NCBI GenBank assembly: GCA_023427825.1
Contig: JAEZAI010000290.1
Span: 1-9,220 of the forward strand
Source: Actinomycetes bacterium
Lineage (GTDB): Bacteria; Actinomycetota; Acidimicrobiia; Acidimicrobiales; Microtrichaceae
Length of the DNA stretch: 9,220 bases
Reading direction: 5' to 3'
Positions 6,267 to 9,220 of the stretch are shown piece by piece. A program made the translations under genes and the position numbers. The notes under the pieces were generated by a model. That model worked only from the letters and a program-made list of their open reading frames with translations, had not been told where the DNA came from and did no database searches. Each line of letters begins with the position of its first letter. Positions within the stretch are counted from its first letter, which is position 1.

Positions 6267-7491
6267 GGGCGAGGCGGCGGAAGGTCTCGAGGGCCGGACG
6301 TGGGCGCCGGTCCATGTCGAACAGCCCGACGGTCGTGACGGTCCCGGCCGGCGGCACGAGGGCCGTGTCCCAGTCGAGCTGGTCGCCCCGGCTGTACCAG
6401 CAGATGCCGCGGACGTCGACGCCGTCGGACCGCAGCGCGGTGCACGCGGCCGCCAGCGCGTCCAGCCATGCCGGTCCGTCGGACGGGTCGAGCCCCAGGT
6501 TGGACGTCTCCGCCACCCAGATCGGCAGACCCCACCGGTCGTGGCACCGCCGGGCGAAGGTGGTCCAGGCGTCGATGCGCTCCGTGATCGTGAGGTCGGT
6601 GACGGCATCGGGCGCCCCGAAGTGCTGGACGGACACGGGGTAGAGGTCGTGGCCGGAGATGATGCCGGTGGGATCCGCCACGGCGGACAGCCGGTCCAGC
6701 CACTCGTCCGGGACGCCGTCGAGCAGCGGCTCCGCGCCGGGGTCCAGCGGGTGCCCGGTCCGCAGGTCCAACGCCGCGTTCCACTGCTGCACCTGCAGTT
6801 CGGCCTCGTCCTCCCTGGAGGGGTCGACGAGGGCGGGGATGGACAGCGCCTCGGCGCCGGGGAACGACGCGGGGCGGTCGGCTCGGATGATCTGGGCTGC
6901 CAGCGCGTCGGCGAGCTCGCACAGCACCAGCGCACGACCGAAGTCGTGCTCGCCCGACAGGCCGTCGTTCCACGCACCCCACAGGGCCGAGCAGAACGCG
7001 GTGGTGATCGGCTCGTTCACCGGCGTGAACCACCGGGGCGCGGGGTAGCGGGCCAGGAACGCCTCGACGTAGCGCACGAACGCGTCGACCCAGGCCGGGT
7101 CGGTGAAGCCGGCGTGGTCCGAGTCCGGGCCGCAGAGGTGGTCGGGCAGGCCGAAGTGGCACAGGTCGACCACGACCTCGAGCCCGGCGGCCTCGGCGGC
7201 GGCGAGCGCCCGGTCCCAGAGCGACCAGTCGTAGACACCCGGCTCGACCTCGGTGCGCTGCCACGGCATGCCGTAGCGGAGGACCGTGGCGCCGGCGCCG
7301 GCGACGTCCGCGCAGTCGGCCTCCATCCGGTCCAGGTGACCGCTCCCGCCGAGCTCGTCGACCCGCGTGGTGACCGGCCGGCCCTCGGGGTCGTCGTGGT
7401 GCACGAGCGGGTCCGAGCCCTCCTCGCCGGATGCCCACACCCACTCGGGGAATACGCCGGGTTCGGTCACCGTCGGCCGTGCTGCGCTCAC
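6259..7491 (-). CDS. Family 1 glycoside hydrolase-like protein (clan GH-A)
   Basis: This 410-residue TIM-barrel glycosidase is somewhat shorter than usual GH1 beta-glucosidases (about 450). Seen: LRYGMPWQRTEVEPGVYDW near 71-89, as in the N-terminal barrel of GH1, then VVVDLCHFGLPDHL (107-119) and the acid/base motif FTPVNEP with Glu160. The candidate nucleophile is Glu328 in PIWVAETSN, where canonical GH1 has ITENG, and a late barrel strand is GICWYSRGDQLDWD. It probably hydrolyses or transfers a beta-linked sugar with retention. No signal peptide is seen, so it should be cytosolic, and the sugar specificity is unknown. The GTG at 7491 is chosen because upstream sequence enters the divergent gene within 27 bp and TACCGT lies 8 nt upstream. 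First gene of a unit with the ligase and VOC protein; the metabolic link between them is unclear. Confidence 0.87.
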   Translation of the reverse strand: MSAARPTVTEPGVFPEWVWASGEEGSDPLVHHDDPEGRPVTTRVDELGGSGHLDRMEADCADVAGAGATVLRYGMPWQRTEVEPGVYDWSLWDRALAAAEAAGLEVVVDLCHFGLPDHLCGPDSDHAGFTDPAWVDAFVRYVEAFLARYPAPRWFTPVNEPITTAFCSALWGAWNDGLSGEHDFGRALVLCELADALAAQIIRADRPASFPGAEALSIPALVDPSREDEAELQVQQWNAALDLRTGHPLDPGAEPLLDGVPDEWLDRLSAVADPTGIISGHDLYPVSVQHFGAPDAVTDLTITERIDAWTTFARRCHDRWGLPIWVAETSNLGLDPSDGPAWLDALAAACTALRSDGVDVRGICWYSRGDQLDWDTALVPPAGTVTTVGLFDMDRRPRPALETFRRLARA

Positions 7492-7499
7492 GTGGCCGA

Positions 7500-7505
7500 A
7501 CGGTA
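7500..7505 (-). promoter_or_regulatory. Candidate -10 hexamer (TACCGT) for the glycosidase-ligase-VOC operon
   Basis: On the minus strand TACCGT ends 8 nt before the GTG at 7491, fitting TAnnnT and a leaderless transcript. It shares its TA (7504-7505) with the opposite-strand hexamer of the channel-like gene. No Shine-Dalgarno precedes the GTG. Function is inferred from pattern and spacing. Confidence 0.45.
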
Positions 7506-7509
7506 GCGT
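7504..7509 (+). promoter_or_regulatory. Candidate -10 hexamer (TAGCGT) for the channel-like/PH protein operon
   Basis: TAGCGT ends 9 nt before the ATG at 7519 and follows the same TAnnnT spacing seen at other starts here. No Shine-Dalgarno is present between it and the ATG. It overlaps the divergent -10 at 7500-7505 by two bases. Confidence 0.5.
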
Positions 7510-7518
7510 CGCAGCCCG

Positions 7519-8679
7519 ATGGACCCCGTCGCCGCCGTCCCGGTCGCCACGCTGATGGCGTCCGACGCCGCCGACCTGGTCATGGCCGCGATGTCGCTCG
7601 TGCTCGCCGTGCTCGGGTTGTGGCTCGTCAGCGCGGTGCTCCTCTCGGCCATCCGGACCGTGGTCGTGCCCCGCGGCGAGCGACCGGTGCTGACCGCCGT
7701 CGTGTTCCTGACCGTGCGCCGGGCGATGGACCCGTGGCTGCGGCGTTGCACTGCACCCCGACGTGAGCGGCTGCTGCGCCGGTACGCGCCGCTGTCGCTG
7801 GTGGCGCTCGCCGGGTCGTGGGGACTGCTCGTGATCATCGGCTTCACGCCCGTCCACTGGGCCGTGGGGGAGCTGAGCTGGCTGGACGCGCTGCAGGTCT
7901 CGGGCTCGTCGCTCACCACGCTGGGCTTCCTGTCCGCAGATCCCGCGCCGGCCCGGCTCGTGGAGGTCGTCGAGGCGTTCATCGGCCTGGGGCTGGTCGG
8001 ACTGCTGATCTCGTTCCTCCCGGCGATCTACGCCGCGTACTCCCAGCGGGAGCAGCTCGTCGCGCAGATGGCGAGCCGGGCCGGCGAGCCGCCCACGGTC
8101 GACACGTTCCTCGCCCGGATGCAGCGGATCCGGGGCCTGATCAAGTTGGACGACACCTGGGAGTCGTGGGAGCAGTGGTTCGCCGCGGTCGAGGAGACCC
8201 ACACGTCGTATCCGGCCCTCGTCTACTTCCGCTCCGGTGACGACCGCTCGTGGCTGACTGCGGCCGGGTGCCTGCTCGACTCGGCGTCCTTCTACCAGGC
8301 CGCGGTCGACGTGCCGCGCAGCTCCGCCGCCGCGTTGTGCATCCGGTCCGGGTTCCTCTGCCTCCGGGAGGTGGCGGACCAGTTCCTGATCCCGTACGAC
8401 GCCGACCCGGCGCCCGACGACCCGATCTCGATCTCCCGGTCCGAGTTCGACGAGGTGTGGGAGGAGCTGGAGCGGACGGGACTGCCGATGGTCGCCGACC
8501 GCGACCAGGCGTGGCGCGACTTCGCCGGCTGGCGGGTGAACTACGACATGGCGCTGCTCGGTCTGTGCGCCATGGTCGAACCTCCGGTGGCGCCGTGGTC
8601 GTCGGACCGCGTGGTCCCCGTGCCGCGGCACCCGCTGCGCCAGGCCCGAGCGCTGCGCCGCGCCGCGAAGGCGGAATGA
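7519..8679 (+). CDS. Membrane protein with K+-channel-like TM-pore-TM core and degenerate filter
   Basis: This 386-residue protein has an N-terminal membrane domain and a soluble C-terminal region. Predicted by eye: TM1 about 21-50, an arginine-rich cytosolic loop about 52-89 (RRERLLRRY), TM2 about 92-116, a pore-helix-like segment 119-132 ending SSLTTLGF (130-137), and TM3 about 146-173. The TM-P-TM order and TTLGF recall two-TM potassium channels (filter TVGYG) or the SxxTxGF loops of Trk/Ktr transporters. The second filter glycine is Leu138, so potassium selectivity is doubtful. Residues 175-386 are soluble, rich in Trp and acidic residues (DDTWESWEQWF), and not recognised. Ion conduction is a hypothesis from topology only; it may be a non-conducting relative. 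The ATG at 7519 follows TAGCGT by 9 nt. The stop overlaps the PH-like gene as ATGA, indicating coupled expression. Confidence 0.7.
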   Translation: MDPVAAVPVATLMASDAADLVMAAMSLVLAVLGLWLVSAVLLSAIRTVVVPRGERPVLTAVVFLTVRRAMDPWLRRCTAPRRERLLRRYAPLSLVALAGSWGLLVIIGFTPVHWAVGELSWLDALQVSGSSLTTLGFLSADPAPARLVEVVEAFIGLGLVGLLISFLPAIYAAYSQREQLVAQMASRAGEPPTVDTFLARMQRIRGLIKLDDTWESWEQWFAAVEETHTSYPALVYFRSGDDRSWLTAAGCLLDSASFYQAAVDVPRSSAAALCIRSGFLCLREVADQFLIPYDADPAPDDPISISRSEFDEVWEELERTGLPMVADRDQAWRDFAGWRVNYDMALLGLCAMVEPPVAPWSSDRVVPVPRHPLRQARALRRAAKAE

Positions 8680-9197
8680 CCGTGGACGACGTCGCGGTGA
8701 TCGAGATCCGTCCAGGTGCACCGGCCCGGGCGCTGTCGGTGGCGGCGCCGGTGGTGGCGATCGGCCTGGTCGCCTGGCGGGCAGCGCGGGACGGGCTCGC
8801 CTCGGGACCCGACGACCCGGCGTCGCCGTGGATCATCGCTATCGTCACGATCGTGTTCGGCTGCTGGCTCGGCTGGCGGGCCCTGCGGCAGTGGACCGAG
8901 CTCCGCCCGCACGACCTGCGGTGCCGCAACCTGGTCACGTCGTTCGCCGTCGACTGGGACCGCGTCGAGTCGCTGGTCGTCCTGCGACGCGGTCCGGTGA
9001 CCGCAGTCGACGTGCGCATCCGGGGGCACCGTCGTCGCCTGCGGGTCGGCGCCGCCACGCGGTTCGGCGGGCACTCGGCCGACGCTGTCCTCGACATGTT
9101 CCGGGCGCACCCGGAGGCCCGCCGGCTCCTGCTCGACGACGCGTGGGAGCCCGACGTCCACGACGAGGACCGCGGCGGCGGGCCGTCGACCCCGTAG
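8676..9197 (+). CDS. Small membrane protein with bacterial PH-like domain
   Basis: This 173-residue protein has two predicted membrane segments, about residues 19-37 (LSVAAPVVAIGLVAW) and 51-70 (PWIIAIVTIVFGCWLGW), followed by a domain at about 75-150. That domain fits the bacterial pleckstrin-homology-like fold common in actinobacterial membrane proteins: HDLRCRNLVTSFAVDWDRVESLVV, a basic strand region GHRRRLRVGAATRF, and a terminal helix SADAVLDMFRAHPEARRLL. The tail is acidic and low in complexity (DDAWEPDVHDED). The role of these PH-like proteins is unknown; membrane-proximal scaffolding is a guess. The ATG at 8676 overlaps the upstream TGA (ATGA) and has GAAGG 4 nt before it, which fixes the start and shows coupling to the channel-like gene. 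The TAG stop at 9195-9197 forms part of the next gene's -10-like hexamer. Confidence 0.75.
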   Translation: MTVDDVAVIEIRPGAPARALSVAAPVVAIGLVAWRAARDGLASGPDDPASPWIIAIVTIVFGCWLGWRALRQWTELRPHDLRCRNLVTSFAVDWDRVESLVVLRRGPVTAVDVRIRGHRRRLRVGAATRFGGHSADAVLDMFRAHPEARRLLLDDAWEPDVHDEDRGGGPSTP

Positions 9198-9200
9198 CAT
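9195..9200 (+). promoter_or_regulatory. Candidate -10 hexamer (TAGCAT) for the gene starting at 9210
   Basis: TAGCAT ends 9 nt before an ATG at 9210, the same arrangement as at 7504-7519. Its first three bases are the stop codon of the PH-like gene. Function is inferred from the repeated pattern. Confidence 0.4.
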
Positions 9201-9209
9201 CGCCGCGCC

Positions 9210-9220
9210 ATGTCTGGACC
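9210..9220 (+). CDS. Probable start of a further gene, cut by window edge
   Basis: Only ATG TCT GGA and two further bases are visible (Met-Ser-Gly). The call rests on the TAGCAT hexamer 9 nt upstream, matching the leaderless start pattern of neighbouring genes, and on the preceding gene ending at 9197. The product cannot be identified. Confidence 0.45.

Noticed and set aside
8250..8675. N-terminal extension of the PH-like protein frame into the channel-like gene.
   Set aside because: The region is coding in another frame for the channel-like protein. The ATG at 8676 has a Shine-Dalgarno and an ATGA overlap.
7492..8721. Extension of the glycosidase frame upstream to 8721, antisense to the channel-like gene.
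   Set aside because: The extension has low-complexity His/Asp/Arg/Gln-rich sequence, while glycosidase homology starts near the GTG at 7491.

Overview
The window is very GC-rich and densely packed, with G/C at most third codon positions. Start sites often lack a clear Shine-Dalgarno but carry a TAnnnT hexamer 6-9 nt upstream, which suggests leaderless transcription. This points to a high-GC actinobacterium, and the proteins look most like those of the Acidimicrobiia or a related group. That placement is inference; no rRNA or marker gene is present. No tRNA, rRNA, CRISPR array, insertion sequence or phage gene was seen, and the region reads as ordinary chromosome.

Layout. (1) Bases 1-409, minus: N-terminal part of a DUF255 thioredoxin-fold protein cut by the window edge. 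Two 60-bp-spaced dyad repeats (about 436-547) lie upstream of it. (2) Bases 580-2322, minus: a two-gene unit with a GlxA-type regulator (DJ-1/PfpI domain plus AraC HTH) followed by an isonitrile hydratase-like DJ-1/PfpI enzyme. The enzyme and the regulator's sensor domain are visibly paralogous. (3) Bases 2467-3216, plus: an SDR oxidoreductase divergent from the regulator. (4) Bases 3278-4075, minus: a GNAT acetyltransferase convergent with the SDR. (5) Bases 4169-7491, minus: a likely operon of a GH1-like glycosidase, a compact MenE-like AMP-forming acyl-CoA ligase and a two-domain VOC protein. The first two genes overlap by 8 nt. (6) Bases 7519-9197, plus: a membrane protein with a K+-channel-like TM-pore-TM core and a degenerate filter, joined by an ATGA overlap to a small two-TM protein with a bacterial PH-like domain. 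(7) Base 9210 onward, plus: probable start of one more gene.

How the parts relate. The clearest functional module is the regulator/hydratase pair, which may sense and detoxify an isonitrile or related small molecule; the divergent SDR may share its control region. The glycosidase operon and the channel/PH pair are divided by only 27 bp, in which two opposed -10 hexamers share a TA step, so they probably fire from one bidirectional promoter. I did not find a clearly new multi-gene system. The items most worth checking are the dyad repeats, the bidirectional leaderless promoter, the enzyme/sensor paralogy and the unusual channel-like protein.
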